The translations under genes and the position numbers were made by a program. The notes beneath the pieces were generated by a model. The model worked only from the letters and a program-made list of their open reading frames with translations, did not search any database and was not told where the DNA came from. DNA of 64,000 bases from Peribacillus sp. FSL P2-0133 (GTDB taxonomy: Bacteria; Bacillota; Bacilli; Bacillales; DSM-1321): assembly GCF_037975445.1 (NCBI RefSeq), contig NZ_CP150254.1, positions 5,020,001-5,084,000 on the forward strand, given 5' to 3'. Positions within the stretch are counted from its first letter, which is position 1. The number at the start of each line of letters is the position of its first letter. Of this stretch, positions 17,961-26,821 are shown piece after piece.

Positions 17961-18682
17961 TTTTGGCCACCTCCAATCCTTAAAAAAACATCATCAAGCG
18001 TTTCCGCGGCAAATTGTGTTTTTAAAGCTGCCGGGGTTCCTGCCGCGATGATTTCACCTTCACGCAGCATCGCCAGTTTATCGCATCTTTCCGCTTCATC
18101 CATTACATGCGTCGTAATGATGATCGTCTTATGATCTTCATTACTTAAACGCTCAAGTTCCTGCCAAATTGATTGTTTCAGCAAAGGGTCTATTCCTACT
18201 GTCGGTTCATCCAAAATGAGAATCGCCGGATTTTGGATGAGTGCAACCGCCAGTGACAGACGGCGTTTCATTCCCCCGGAATAATGCGCAACCCGAACAT
18301 TCAAGTCATTCGTCAACTGTACGATTTCAGCTGCATATTGAATGCGTTCCCTTCGTTCCTTTTTCGAAAAACGGTATAGCTTCGCAAAAAATTCGAGATT
18401 TTCAGCTCCCGTCAGTTCTGTATATAAAGCATCGGACTGTGCCATATAGCCGACATCCATTAACAGTGCTTCATTTGGCACTTCATGATCCAGAACTGTG
18501 ACTTTACCCGCATCGGGCTTAATCAATCCGACAATCATTTTAATCAAGGTCGTCTTTCCGCATCCGGATGGACCTAGCAAGCCAAAAATTCCGCTTTTTT
18601 CAATATTCAGGCTCAATGGCTGAATGACCTTTTTCTGATGAAAACCTTTGGCAATTCCTTCAATGGAAATCGCATTTTTCAA
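17957..18682 (-). CDS. ABC transporter ATP-binding protein
   Basis: This ATPase of about 241 residues has Walker A (GPSGCGKTT), the signature HYSGGMKRRLSLA, Walker B (ILILDEPTVGID) and the H-loop TTHVMDEAERC. GGGAGG directly abuts an ATG at 18691 but lies nine bases before TTG 18682, so I prefer the TTG. It partners with the overlapping permease and is divergent from a TetR gene. Confidence 0.9.
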   Translation of the reverse strand: MKNAISIEGIAKGFHQKKVIQPLSLNIEKSGIFGLLGPSGCGKTTLIKMIVGLIKPDAGKVTVLDHEVPNEALLMDVGYMAQSDALYTELTGAENLEFFAKLYRFSKKERRERIQYAAEIVQLTNDLNVRVAHYSGGMKRRLSLAVALIQNPAILILDEPTVGIDPLLKQSIWQELERLSNEDHKTIIITTHVMDEAERCDKLAMLREGEIIAAGTPAALKTQFAAETLDDVFLRIGGGQK

Positions 18683-18714
18683 TGTACACACATCCTCCCT
18701 CTTTAATTAACACG

Positions 18715-18767
18715 GTGTTGAGTGTATCATCATTCTAAGACAGCATTTGGTCTAATACAATCAACAC
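18715..18767. promoter_or_regulatory. Inverted repeat between the ABC operon and its TetR gene
   Basis: GTGTTGAGTGTAT (18715-18727) and ATACAATCAACAC (18755-18767) are 12/13 complementary, separated by 27 bp. They lie in the divergent promoter region and are the likely operators of the TetR protein. Confidence 0.55.
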
Positions 18768-18800
18768 ATTTGGAAAAATGTTCAGTGAAGGAGACATTCC

Positions 18801-19400
18801 ATGGCATCGATTCATGAGGATATGGTACAAAAGACGAAAATGCAGATACAATATCATTTCATTGCACTCGTTGAAGCAGAGGGGTTCTCACATGTATCAG
18901 TGAAGAAAATTGCAGAGCGCGCCAACATTAATCGGGGCACATTCTATTTGCATTACACAGATAAATATGAATTGATGGATCACTTACAGCAGGAATTGTT
19001 AAATGAACTTCAAACTCGCATTACTGCCATTTTGCCGAAAGAGGCTTTTATGGCTCTTCATCAACAACAGCTTTACCCGCCCTTCATAGCGATTTTTCAA
19101 TTCATCAGTGAGCATGCCCACGCTTTGAGGGCCATTCTTGGTGATCAGGGCGATCCTTCTTTTGCAAAAAAAATAAAGCGCGTATTCGGTGAAGTACTAT
19201 TAGAGCGTTTGATCAGCCATCATCCAGCAGCTAAAGATGAAGCATTCCGCATGTATATGCACGCCTTCATGACATCGGCGATTTTAGGGGTGATACAGGA
19301 GTGGCTGGAGAATTGTGAAGAGCAGACGGCGGAAGAAATGGCGAAAATCCATTTTCAAATCTTGAACTTCATCAGCCAATTGCGCACATTCATACAATGA
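18801..19400 (+). CDS. TetR/AcrR family transcriptional regulator
   Basis: This 199-residue protein has an N-terminal HTH (VSVKKIAERANINRGTFYLHY, about 33-53) and a C-terminal helical domain of the TetR_C type (MYMHAFMTSAILGVIQEWLEN). The ATG start has a GAAGGAG site. It is divergent from the ABC exporter genes and is their likely repressor. Confidence 0.88.
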   Translation: MASIHEDMVQKTKMQIQYHFIALVEAEGFSHVSVKKIAERANINRGTFYLHYTDKYELMDHLQQELLNELQTRITAILPKEAFMALHQQQLYPPFIAIFQFISEHAHALRAILGDQGDPSFAKKIKRVFGEVLLERLISHHPAAKDEAFRMYMHAFMTSAILGVIQEWLENCEEQTAEEMAKIHFQILNFISQLRTFIQ

Positions 19401-19510
19401 ACGATCAAAGGCATGTTCCATCAACATACCTTTAAATCTGATTACATCTTGGCTTCCGCTCCTATATTACCAACGGAATAATACCTGCTCTTAGAGATGC
19501 TCATAGCAAA

Positions 19511-19536
19511 AAAACTCATTTAAAATAAATGAGTTT
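19511..19536. terminator. Hairpin after the TetR gene
   Basis: ACTCATTT..AAATGAGT, with an A run before it and TTT after. It probably ends the TetR transcript. The rest of 19401-19634 holds nothing I can recognise. Confidence 0.5.
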
Positions 19537-19634
19537 AAAAGCAAAACAAGATATGGATTTTTCGCTCAGCGTTCCCGGATAGAGCACAGGGATTTCATAA
19601 TTGAATACCTAATGATGTTAGGATTTTAGTTGAT

Positions 19635-19826
19635 TTACCTTAGGGAAAACAATTTTAAAAACGGATTCTTTTTCTTATCCGTTATCCTTAACTCATCCAT
19701 GATGATTTGATCCTCATGATCGGCTATCCATTTCCTTAGTGCATCTTTATCCTGGCATTGTGTTAAATATGTCTGGCCACCCTTGCCTGTAGCATTAATA
19801 ACATATCTATTGAACGTCTTCTCCAT
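19635..19826 (-). CDS. Small hypothetical protein (63 aa)
   Basis: This short soluble protein begins MEKTFNRYVINATGKGG and has a charged C-terminus. I prefer ATG 19826, with AAGGCGGG upstream, over an upstream ATG at 19877 that lacks a site. I recognise no family. It stands alone, and the reverse side leads to the c-di-AMP riboswitch region. Confidence 0.6.
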   Translation of the reverse strand: MEKTFNRYVINATGKGGQTYLTQCQDKDALRKWIADHEDQIIMDELRITDKKKNPFLKLFSLR

Positions 19827-20113
19827 AATTGCCCGCCTTTTTAATAAAATGTGTTGAATTTTTAAATACGAATGCAATGCTTTTTTTCTTTATCATTTAC
19901 AAAAGAAACATAATATATATTACAAATTTTGATTGGCGAATAGTGTTTTCTGCTTGAAAGTATTGAATAAAGTACATCGGTGCTGGTTATCATAATCGGA
20001 TTAATCGAACCTATCATAATGTGCTAACTAATATTTGTCAATACGTTTTTAAAATGTAAATGAAACGTAAATTTTCAGTCTTGTTAAAGAAATATTTTTT
20101 TACGATTTAGGGG

Positions 20114-20143
20114 TTTACAACTGCTAAATGTTGGGAGTAGAAT
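20114..20143 (+). promoter_or_regulatory. Promoter of the ktr operon
   Basis: -35 TTTACA (20114-20119), an 18-bp spacer and -10 TAGAAT (20138-20143), placed about 20 bp before the riboswitch. Confidence 0.55.
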
Positions 20144-20164
20144 ACGTTTATCAATTTAATGCAT

Positions 20165-20380
20165 TTCGGCCTAAACTCAAGGGAATTGAGTACGGAGGAC
20201 CCAATCAATTGGGGTTAATTCTGCCTTGCAGAAGGGATGAGATCAGCTCTTTCGCCATCCTACCCGTCAGCTAACTTCGTCGGCTAAAGCGAAGGAGGTC
20301 ATAAGACCGCCTATTTCGGGAGTTTATTTGCACGCTTTTTGTGGCAAAATAACTGTTCGTTGTTTTCGCTGGTCTTTTTA
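20165..20380 (+). ncRNA. ydaO/yuaA-type c-di-AMP riboswitch with terminator
   Basis: The conserved blocks of the c-di-AMP aptamer are present in order: GAGTACGGAGGACCCA, TTGGGGTTAATTCT, GAAGGGATGA, CATCCTACCCGTCAGCTAAC and a closing GCGAAGGAGG. A terminator follows (AAGACCGC at 20303 pairing with GC.GGTCTT ending near 20376, then TTTTTATT) with an inner TATTTGCAC/GTGGCAAAATA helix. In known members c-di-AMP promotes termination, so K+ uptake genes shut down when c-di-AMP is high. Confidence 0.93.
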
Positions 20381-20469
20381 TTATGCCTTTAAAAAAAGAT
20401 TTCTGAAAGCAGATTGATGATTAAAATCACATACAGTTTCACACAATTTTTTTAGGTAGGGATGATCAT

Positions 20470-21807
20470 TTGAGAATGAAAAAAAATTTATTGGATCCGC
20501 CCAAGATACTTGTACTAGGCTTTGCCATCCTGATACTTATTGGGGCCTATTTATTAACCCTGCCGATTTCCACAGAAAATGGAAATGGTCTTTCTTTTCT
20601 GGATGCTTTATTCACCTCGACTTCCGCTACATGTGTAACAGGACTGGTCGTAGTGGATACAGGAACGACCTTCACCACTTTTGGTGAGTTGGTCATCTTA
20701 ACACTGATACAGATAGGCGGTTTAGGGTTCATGTCATTTGCGACATTTTTCTTTTTCCTTTTAGGCAAAAAGATTTCTTTAAAAGGCAGGTTACTCTTGC
20801 AGGAATCCTTAAATAATCTATCCATGGCAGGTGTAGTCAGGTTAGTGAAACGGCTTTTAATTTTCACGGCAATCATTGAGGGCATGGGTGCCCTTATTCT
20901 ATCGATTCGCTTTTCTTTTGACATGCCAATCGGCAAAGCAATCTATTACGGGTTTTTTCATTCCATATCGAATTTCAATAATGCCGGCTTTGATTTAATG
21001 GGGGAATTCAAGAGTTTGACCCCTTATGTATCGGACCCCTTCGTGACCCTTACGGTCGTCTTCCTCATCACGTTTGGCGGGATAGGTTTTATCGTGATGA
21101 ATGAAATATACGAATACCGTGATACCCATCGTTTATCCATACATACGAAGATTGTTCTGACGACTAGCTTGGCACTTACGATTGCCGGCGCAATTTTAAT
21201 CTTTTTATTCGAGTTCGGCAATGCCAAGACATTGCAGCCTTTATCTTTCATGGGTAAAATGCTGTCATCATTATTTCAATCGGTATCACCAAGGACGGCA
21301 GGCTCCAATACGCTGAATATCCCTGATTTAACTCAGCCTACATTACTGCTCATCATTTTCTTGATGTTCGTCGGGGCTTCACCCGGATCGACTGGCGGCG
21401 GGATTAAAACGACTACATTGGCAACGCTTGTCGGAACGGTTTGGTCACAGATTAAAGGAAAGGGTGATGTGGTATTATTCCGGCACCGCATTGTGAGTGA
21501 AACGATCTTTAAAGCATTGTCCGTTACATTCATTGGCGTATTCATGGTTTCAATCATCTCCATTCTGCTGACCATCACTGAAAGCGGAAGTGACTTCTTG
21601 ATGATTTTATTTGAAGCCACTTCCGCATTTGCCACCGTGGGACTTTCAATGGGTTTGACCCCTGAATTATCACCGGTTGGCCGGATGCTCATCATTTTCA
21701 CGATGTTTGCAGGCCGTGTGGGTCCTTTGACTTTGGCCTTTGCCATCGCTATGAGGCGCAAACCAGATCCGTTCCGACGTCCAAAAGGGAAAATCATGAT
21801 TGGTTAA
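20470..21807 (+). CDS. ktrB: KtrB/TrkH-type potassium uptake channel subunit
   Basis: This 445-residue membrane protein has the four M1-P-M2 repeats of Trk/Ktr/HKT channels. The selectivity-filter loops are visible as SATCVTGL, SNFNNAGFD, SPRTAGSN and SAFATVGLS. It forms the K+ (Na+-coupled) pore that is gated by a KtrA-type RCK ring. The TTG start at 20470 has GGTAGGG upstream; an ATG two codons later is an alternative. It is followed by the RCK gene after 23 bp and lies downstream of a c-di-AMP riboswitch. It could equally be called ktrD. Confidence 0.93.
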   Translation: MRMKKNLLDPPKILVLGFAILILIGAYLLTLPISTENGNGLSFLDALFTSTSATCVTGLVVVDTGTTFTTFGELVILTLIQIGGLGFMSFATFFFFLLGKKISLKGRLLLQESLNNLSMAGVVRLVKRLLIFTAIIEGMGALILSIRFSFDMPIGKAIYYGFFHSISNFNNAGFDLMGEFKSLTPYVSDPFVTLTVVFLITFGGIGFIVMNEIYEYRDTHRLSIHTKIVLTTSLALTIAGAILIFLFEFGNAKTLQPLSFMGKMLSSLFQSVSPRTAGSNTLNIPDLTQPTLLLIIFLMFVGASPGSTGGGIKTTTLATLVGTVWSQIKGKGDVVLFRHRIVSETIFKALSVTFIGVFMVSIISILLTITESGSDFLMILFEATSAFATVGLSMGLTPELSPVGRMLIIFTMFAGRVGPLTLAFAIAMRRKPDPFRRPKGKIMIG

Positions 21808-21830
21808 ACATAAATGAAGGAGTGTAAAAG

Positions 21831-22487
21831 ATGGGAAAACGACAATATGCCGTGATCGGTCTAGGCAGATTCGGAACCAGTGTGGCCCATAGATTATATA
21901 CGGCTGGCCAAGAGGTATTGGGTATTGATGTCAACGAGGAAAGAGTCGAGAATGCGGAACTGAGCGTTACCCATGCTATCATGGCGGATACGACTGAAGA
22001 AGAGACATTGAAATCAATCGGAATCCGTAATTTCGATTGTGTCATCGTAGCCATAGGAAATGACATGCAATCGAGCATTTTAACTACCTTGCTTTTAAAA
22101 GAGCTTGGGGTAGATAAGGTCATTGCCAAAGCACTTAATAAAAATCACGGTCAGGTGCTCACTAAAGTCGGGGCCGACTGGGTCATCTATCCTGAGAGGG
22201 ATATGGGGGAGCGGGTCGCGAATCAACTCCTGTCCCCTAACATGCTGAACTATATAGAACTCTCTAAAGAATACAATATCGAGGAAATCATCCTCCCCAT
22301 GAGCATGAAGGGAAAAAGCCTCAGGGAGCTTGATCTACGGGCAAAATATAATATCAGCGTCATTGCCATCGTGAGTAATGGAGAAATCATCATAGCCCCC
22401 TCACCGGATCAGGATATCCATGAAAATGATATACTTTTAGTGGTTGGCAATAAAGAAGATCTAGCCGTCTTTGCCAATATTGAATAA
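21831..22487 (+). CDS. ktrA: KtrA/TrkA-type RCK regulatory subunit
   Basis: This 218-residue cytosolic protein has an N-terminal Rossmann RCK_N domain (YAVIGLGRFGTSVAHRLY, about 5-22, with VLGIDVNEERV) and a C-terminal RCK_C domain (about 135-218). Nucleotide binding to the RCK ring gates the KtrB channel, and RCK_C domains of this family can bind c-di-AMP directly. ATG start with GAAGGAG. The order here is channel then RCK, the reverse of ktrA-ktrB in Bacillus subtilis as I remember it. It could be the KtrC paralogue. Confidence 0.93.
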   Translation: MGKRQYAVIGLGRFGTSVAHRLYTAGQEVLGIDVNEERVENAELSVTHAIMADTTEEETLKSIGIRNFDCVIVAIGNDMQSSILTTLLLKELGVDKVIAKALNKNHGQVLTKVGADWVIYPERDMGERVANQLLSPNMLNYIELSKEYNIEEIILPMSMKGKSLRELDLRAKYNISVIAIVSNGEIIIAPSPDQDIHENDILLVVGNKEDLAVFANIE

Positions 22488-22555
22488 TCCAACAGGTTCC
22501 GGCTCTTGCTTTATGGGCCCTGTACCTATTTTGAATGCAGCATCACTTATACATG

Positions 22556-22585
22556 CGAGAAGACCGCCATATGGAGGTCTTCTCG
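22556..22585. terminator. Strong hairpin after the ktr operon
   Basis: CGAGAAGACC..GGTCTTCTCG with the palindrome CCATATGG in the loop. The T tract is poor. It lies between convergent genes and may end the ktr transcript or the RsbR transcript. Confidence 0.5.
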
Positions 22586-22629
22586 ATGATATTTATAATG
22601 AGCATCCCTATGCCCTGGATATGTATGTA

Positions 22630-23463
22630 TTATTTTATCGTACTGATTGCTTGGGCAAGAGTGGACTTTATCGTAACTTTATCAAAAGGCAGATGAAGCT
22701 TAACGGCAGTCATGGCTATTTCCGGCCGAAGTCCTGAAAGGGTTGTTTGAATACCGATCAAATGTAAGGATTCAATCAATTGTGACAGCTGGTGAGCGGA
22801 TGCAGCATCAATTGCATGAACGCCCGATAGGTCAATGAAAAGCCTTGTGACATTTTTTTCAGCGCACTTTTGTAATGTGTTTTCAAGCAAGGACATGCCC
22901 CTAGTCGTGTCAATATCGCCTATCAGGGGAAGCAAAGCCGTGTTATCTTTAAGGGAAATGATGGGCGTGCTCAATTCATCGATCGTTGCCTGTTGGGCTT
23001 TCATGATTTTATTGGCATATCTATGATTCGCTTCCGTAAACCTCTCCATCACTTCACTGAACACCTTCACCACTATCCGATACCAGGAATTTATTTCTTC
23101 CTGCGTATATTTATCTCCATGCAATCCCACAAACCGGTCAATATAATCCAGGTATTGCTCTTGCGTTCGAAAGAACTCCCTCAATATAAAATAGATGGGT
23201 GTGTTTAAATGCTGCTCATCCTGACCGATATCTTCAATCCAATCACCAAGCCAATTAAAGAATTCCCTCTCTTCTGTAACAAAGACCTGAAAGAAACGTA
23301 AATGGAATTCATTATTTTGCCGCTTAAGTTTTTTAATCACTTTGAGATCGGTTGAGCTATAAACCCCCGCCTTATCGTTCTTATTCAATGTTGCGTACCA
23401 ATCCTCAGTTAATTGTCCTGCCACACCCAATAAAAAGGAATATAGTTCTTTATTTCTGTGCAT
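22630..23463 (-). CDS. RsbR-family stressosome protein (RsbRD-like)
   Basis: This protein of about 277 residues has an N-terminal globin-like RsbR sensor domain (about 1-140) and a C-terminal STAS domain (about 160-277). RsbR proteins form the stressosome that holds RsbT and controls sigma-B. The first phospho-threonine region is present (GDIDTTRG). The second motif, usually DxTGV..VDT, reads DLSGVHAIDAASA and has Ala where RsbRA has its second Thr. I prefer ATG 23463, preceded by AGGTGGAG at 7 bp. No other stressosome gene is adjacent. Confidence 0.85.
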   Translation of the reverse strand: MHRNKELYSFLLGVAGQLTEDWYATLNKNDKAGVYSSTDLKVIKKLKRQNNEFHLRFFQVFVTEEREFFNWLGDWIEDIGQDEQHLNTPIYFILREFFRTQEQYLDYIDRFVGLHGDKYTQEEINSWYRIVVKVFSEVMERFTEANHRYANKIMKAQQATIDELSTPIISLKDNTALLPLIGDIDTTRGMSLLENTLQKCAEKNVTRLFIDLSGVHAIDAASAHQLSQLIESLHLIGIQTTLSGLRPEIAMTAVKLHLPFDKVTIKSTLAQAISTIK

Positions 23464-23821
23464 AAGTTTCTCCACCTATTTTTTTTTATAAAATAGCATT
23501 CCAATTGGTCTCAGTAATCAATAAATCCAATGCAGCTAATTACAGAAATCAGCATTGTCAGGCTATTGAAATATCATCAAAGTAAGCATCGTAGATAATT
23601 TCTTCCATACATGAAATGTCATGACCTGATACCCAATGGTCCCCTCTTTCCATATACCTTCCCAGCCGTTTTTGAAACCATACAAACACTATTTTTTTAA
23701 AAAAAATTGCAAGAACCTACATCTATTATTCTGGTAAATCTTCGTTCACCCAAAAAGCATTTTATTATTATAGTTTACCATTTTTATATTTCGTTAACAA
23801 ATCCTCCCTTTTCTTTATAAC
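23464..23821. other. Intergenic stretch with no gene seen
   Basis: About 360 bp of AT-rich DNA between the RsbR start and the terminator of the next leftward gene. It must hold the rsbR promoter, but I see no convincing ORF, hairpin or sigma-B-type motif. Confidence 0.4.
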
Positions 23822-23846
23822 AAAAAAGGACCTGCTCCCAGATCCT
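23822..23846 (-). terminator. Terminator of the methyltransferase gene
   Basis: On the minus strand GGATCT/AGGTCC is followed by TTTTTTG, about 35 bp after the stop. Confidence 0.65.
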
Positions 23847-23879
23847 CCGTTCATCACCATTTCGCCTATCTTATGAGAA

Positions 23880-24584
23880 TTACTTTTTCATAAATAAGGC
23901 CGTCCATAAGCCTTGCACCCCAAACGTTTCATCGGAATGTTCCATTTTCCTCATTTTACGTATTTCCAGCACGTCAAATTCCTTGAAGATCATTCTGATT
24001 TTTTCTTCAGTAAAACCTAATCCGCCTTTAAGGCTTCCCTGCCTATATACTTCCCAATCTGAAAGATCTGCACCACCCAATATGCCGCCTTCGACAAAAC
24101 AAGTAATCGAATACAATCCCTTAGGCCTTAACGCCTTTTTCACCATCTCCAAATAATTGATCCTTCGATGTGGAGCAATATGGTGAAAACAACCTGAATC
24201 ATACACGAAGTCATATTGCCCTTCATCAATATCCAAATCAAATATATTCCTTTGAATGAAGTTCACGTGCACTTTCTTTTCTGCCGCTCGTTCTTTTCCC
24301 CAGTCCAGTGCTTCCTTCGAAAGATCCACCGCATCAACGGAACAGCCCTTTTGAGCAAGGTAAATGGCATTTCTCCCAGGTCCGCATCCAAGCTCAAGAA
24401 CCTTTCCTGGCCCAATTAACCCACCATTAAAATAAGTAACCAAATTCTCATCAGGGAAATTTTCGAAAAAGGGGACCCCCTTTTCACGGTCTTCATAAAA
24501 ATCATTCCAGAATGCAGTTGGCTCACGCAATAACGAGTCCAGCATATTCAATAAATCTTCATAGGTTGTAATCGTCTCCGACAA
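23880..24584 (-). CDS. Class I SAM-dependent methyltransferase
   Basis: This protein of about 234 residues has motif I VLELGCGPGRNAIYLAQKG (about 62-80), motif II VDAVDLSKEAL and the post-I segment YDFVYDSGCFHH. The family resembles thiopurine/tellurite-resistance (TehB-like) small-molecule methyltransferases. The substrate is unknown. AGAGGTGAT overlaps upstream GTG and ATG codons (24593, 24590) and is well spaced for TTG 24584, so the start is uncertain by three codons. It follows a broken methyltransferase gene and another intact one. Confidence 0.8.
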   Translation of the reverse strand: MSETITTYEDLLNMLDSLLREPTAFWNDFYEDREKGVPFFENFPDENLVTYFNGGLIGPGKVLELGCGPGRNAIYLAQKGCSVDAVDLSKEALDWGKERAAEKKVHVNFIQRNIFDLDIDEGQYDFVYDSGCFHHIAPHRRINYLEMVKKALRPKGLYSITCFVEGGILGGADLSDWEVYRQGSLKGGLGFTEEKIRMIFKEFDVLEIRKMRKMEHSDETFGVQGLWTALFMKK

Positions 24585-24639
24585 TACCATCACCTCTTCC
24601 CATTGTATCCCACCATTTAATTATACTGGCTTCAGCCTG

Positions 24640-24898
24640 TGCCTATGTAACAGCTGCATCAAAAATTCGTAACATATGGCGTTCAGACGCTTCCTATTCT
24701 TCCTCATTGTTACTTTGACCATCTCTTCTGAAATGTCGACACCTTAATTTTTGCCAAGAATGTTCACTTGAGCCAATCTGGATATGTGGAGCCATTTCCG
24801 ATTCCGACTTCCAGAATAGTATCATTTCCATTGCTATTCAATTTGGATAGGGGTCCTTTCGGATTTTTCAATTGACTCCCGATCCACTTCTGAAACAT
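24640..24898 (-). pseudogene. Remnant of a methyltransferase gene
   Basis: From ATG 24898, with GGAGGAGG upstream, the minus strand reads MFQKWIGSQLKNPKG and then the SAM motif ILEVGIGNGSTYP, before a TGA at 24764. In another frame it continues as VDISEEMVKVTMRK near 24741-24700, which is motif II of the same fold, and then decays. The region between motif I and the VDIS segment is shortened. It lies between two intact methyltransferase genes, suggesting a decayed third member. Confidence 0.65.
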
Positions 24899-24917
24899 GC
24901 CTCCTCCATCACCTTCC

Positions 24918-25541
24918 TCACATACGTTTACTGATGATTATCTTCCTATACATTCCACTCAGCATGACCGGTCGATCTTCTTCAATTTTCACACTCTTAT
25001 CATGTCTACTGAACAAGTCTTCAAACCGCAAGCCAATATCCGTTCCTAAAAATCTTATGATGGGTCGCAGAAGCTTTTTGGGTAGTGAAAGCACTTCATC
25101 TTTAGAGATAAACTTATCGAATAGTATGATTTTTCCCTCGCCTTTTAAAACCCTGATCATTTCCTGAAGGCATTCATCGGCATCAGGTACGACGGAAAGA
25201 ATCAAACTTCCCACTATATAGTCAAACGATTCATTATCGAATTCCATATGCTGTGCATCCATCTCGAGAAAATTGATCGTTGTATTATCAAATTTCCCCA
25301 TCGCTTTTTTTAGCATATCGGCTGACAGGTCTATCGCCGTTATCTCAAGGTCAAGGTTCTTGACCAGCTCCAAATCGGCCCCCGTACCTACGCCCACAAA
25401 CAGAACCTTTGCATGATCTTGAAAATGCATCTCTTCAAATATTCTTTTCCTGGCATCTAAAAAGAGATAAGAATTGAAGATTTTGTCATAAATCGGCGAC
25501 CAAACCTTATAAATCACTTTATTCCACGAATTATTCAACAT
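24918..25541 (-). CDS. Class I SAM-dependent methyltransferase (UbiE-like)
   Basis: This protein of about 207 residues has motif I VLFVGVGTGADLELV, motif II ITAIDLSADMLKKA, post-I DAQHMEFDNESFDYIVGSLILSV and motif III VLKGEGKIILFDKF. The N-terminus (WSPIYDKIFNSYLF) matches UbiE/phospholipid-methyltransferase relatives. Substrate unknown. ATG 25541 or TTG 25538 follows AAGGGGG; a GTG at 25547 lies too close. The order suggests an operon with the remnant and the 23880 gene. Confidence 0.8.
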   Translation of the reverse strand: MLNNSWNKVIYKVWSPIYDKIFNSYLFLDARKRIFEEMHFQDHAKVLFVGVGTGADLELVKNLDLEITAIDLSADMLKKAMGKFDNTTINFLEMDAQHMEFDNESFDYIVGSLILSVVPDADECLQEMIRVLKGEGKIILFDKFISKDEVLSLPKKLLRPIIRFLGTDIGLRFEDLFSRHDKSVKIEEDRPVMLSGMYRKIIISKRM

Positions 25542-25747
25542 CCCCACCCCCTTGCTTACTTTTTCTATAAAGCATTAAATATCCCTTTCAAGCGGATATT
25601 ATTTCTGGCTAATTAGTAAGATTAATCTCCATGCGGCGCTTCCCTGCCCGCTTTAATGCAGACATTACACCTGCGCGATTCATTTCAAACACATTACCTT
25701 GACTGTCATAGTAATACACTATAAGATATACCAAAGGAGGTGAGGAT

Positions 25748-26077
25748 TTGGTTCAACGACAACTATCCTCTGACTTGCTTCGCGGACATGTAGATACGAT
25801 GATTCTAAAACTCCTGCAAAGTGGCGATAAATATGGTTATGAAATCAGCAAACTGATATATATGGATTCGGATGAGCAATATGAAATTAAGGAAGCGACG
25901 ATGTATTCCAGCTTAAAACGACTGGAAAAGGACGGATGCATCATCTCTTATTGGGGAGATGCCACACAAGGCGGGAGAAGGAAATATTACAAAATCACCC
26001 CGATTGGGGAAGACACATATATCCAAAATAAAAATGACTGGGAGCAGGCCAAGCGAATACTTGAGCGCCTCTTGTAA
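25748..26077 (+). CDS. PadR family transcriptional regulator
   Basis: This 109-residue winged-helix protein (LLRGHVDTMILKLLQSGDKYGYEI... ATMYSSLKRLEKDG...GGRRKYYKITPIG) is a PadR-like repressor. The start is TTG at 25748 with AAAGGAGGTGAGG upstream. It is followed after 16 bp by the HAAS-pentapeptide gene, a common PadR arrangement. It probably represses its own operon in response to an unknown signal. Confidence 0.92.
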   Translation: MVQRQLSSDLLRGHVDTMILKLLQSGDKYGYEISKLIYMDSDEQYEIKEATMYSSLKRLEKDGCIISYWGDATQGGRRKYYKITPIGEDTYIQNKNDWEQAKRILERLL

Positions 26078-26093
26078 GAAAGGAAGATGAAAT

Positions 26094-26813
26094 GTGATTG
26101 AAAAACTGAATGCACATGTTCATAACATTTTTGCCCCGTACAAAAGTGCAAAAACAGCAAAGGAATTGGAAGAAGAACTGCTGCAAAACTTACTGGAAAA
26201 ATACAATGACCATAGAAGGAATGGTGCCAGTGAGCAGGAAGCGTATAAGCTGACTGTGGATTCGATTGGGGAAGTATCAGAGCTCATAGAATCGCTCAAT
26301 CTGCAATACAATGTGCTTGAGCAGGCGATAAGCATGGACTATTCCAGGCAACGCTTATTGGATTCCGACTTCCGCTCGGTTTCGGTGCATGATGGAAAAT
26401 TTAATTCCTGCGATTTAAGCCGTTCTGATTTCAGTCATTCCGACCTGACGAACAGCACATTTAAAAGCACTAACTTAAATAATTGCATCTTTGAAAACGC
26501 CAATTTAACCAGTACCTTATTTAAAAGTGCAAATTTAAAAGGAGTAACTTTCAAGAACTGCATTTATAATAAAACCCATTTTAAAGGCTGTAATTTATCA
26601 GGTCTTATTTTTGATAAGGAAACATTCAAACAAACCATTTTCGAGGGTTCTTCATTGAAAAAGGCATCATTTCGCGATGCCACACTCATCAATGTTCAAT
26701 TTCGGATGTCCGATTTAAAGAAAATCGACTTTACTGGAGCTTCGATGGATAAACTCACTTATAACTTTTTACCTGGAGCTAAGGTTGATCTTAGCGGCGT
26801 GACCATCATCTAA
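26094..26813 (+). CDS. HAAS domain plus pentapeptide-repeat protein
   Basis: This 239-residue protein starts with a helical HAAS-type domain (about 1-75, with EEELLQNLLEKYNDHRRNG and SIGEVSELIESL), the module usually encoded next to PadR genes. The rest (about 85-235) is a pentapeptide-repeat right-handed helix (DLSRSDFSHSDLTNS, ANLTSTLFKSANLKG). HAAS proteins are normally membrane-linked sensors, but no TM helix is seen here. The function may be DNA mimicry or a scaffold; neither is proven. GTG start with AAAGGAAG upstream. Confidence 0.85.
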   Translation: MIEKLNAHVHNIFAPYKSAKTAKELEEELLQNLLEKYNDHRRNGASEQEAYKLTVDSIGEVSELIESLNLQYNVLEQAISMDYSRQRLLDSDFRSVSVHDGKFNSCDLSRSDFSHSDLTNSTFKSTNLNNCIFENANLTSTLFKSANLKGVTFKNCIYNKTHFKGCNLSGLIFDKETFKQTIFEGSSLKKASFRDATLINVQFRMSDLKKIDFTGASMDKLTYNFLPGAKVDLSGVTII

Positions 26814-26821
26814 AGGAGGGT

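Noticed and set aside
19827-19877. 17-residue extension of the small hypothetical protein
   Set aside because: No ribosome binding site before ATG 19877, whereas ATG 19826 has one.
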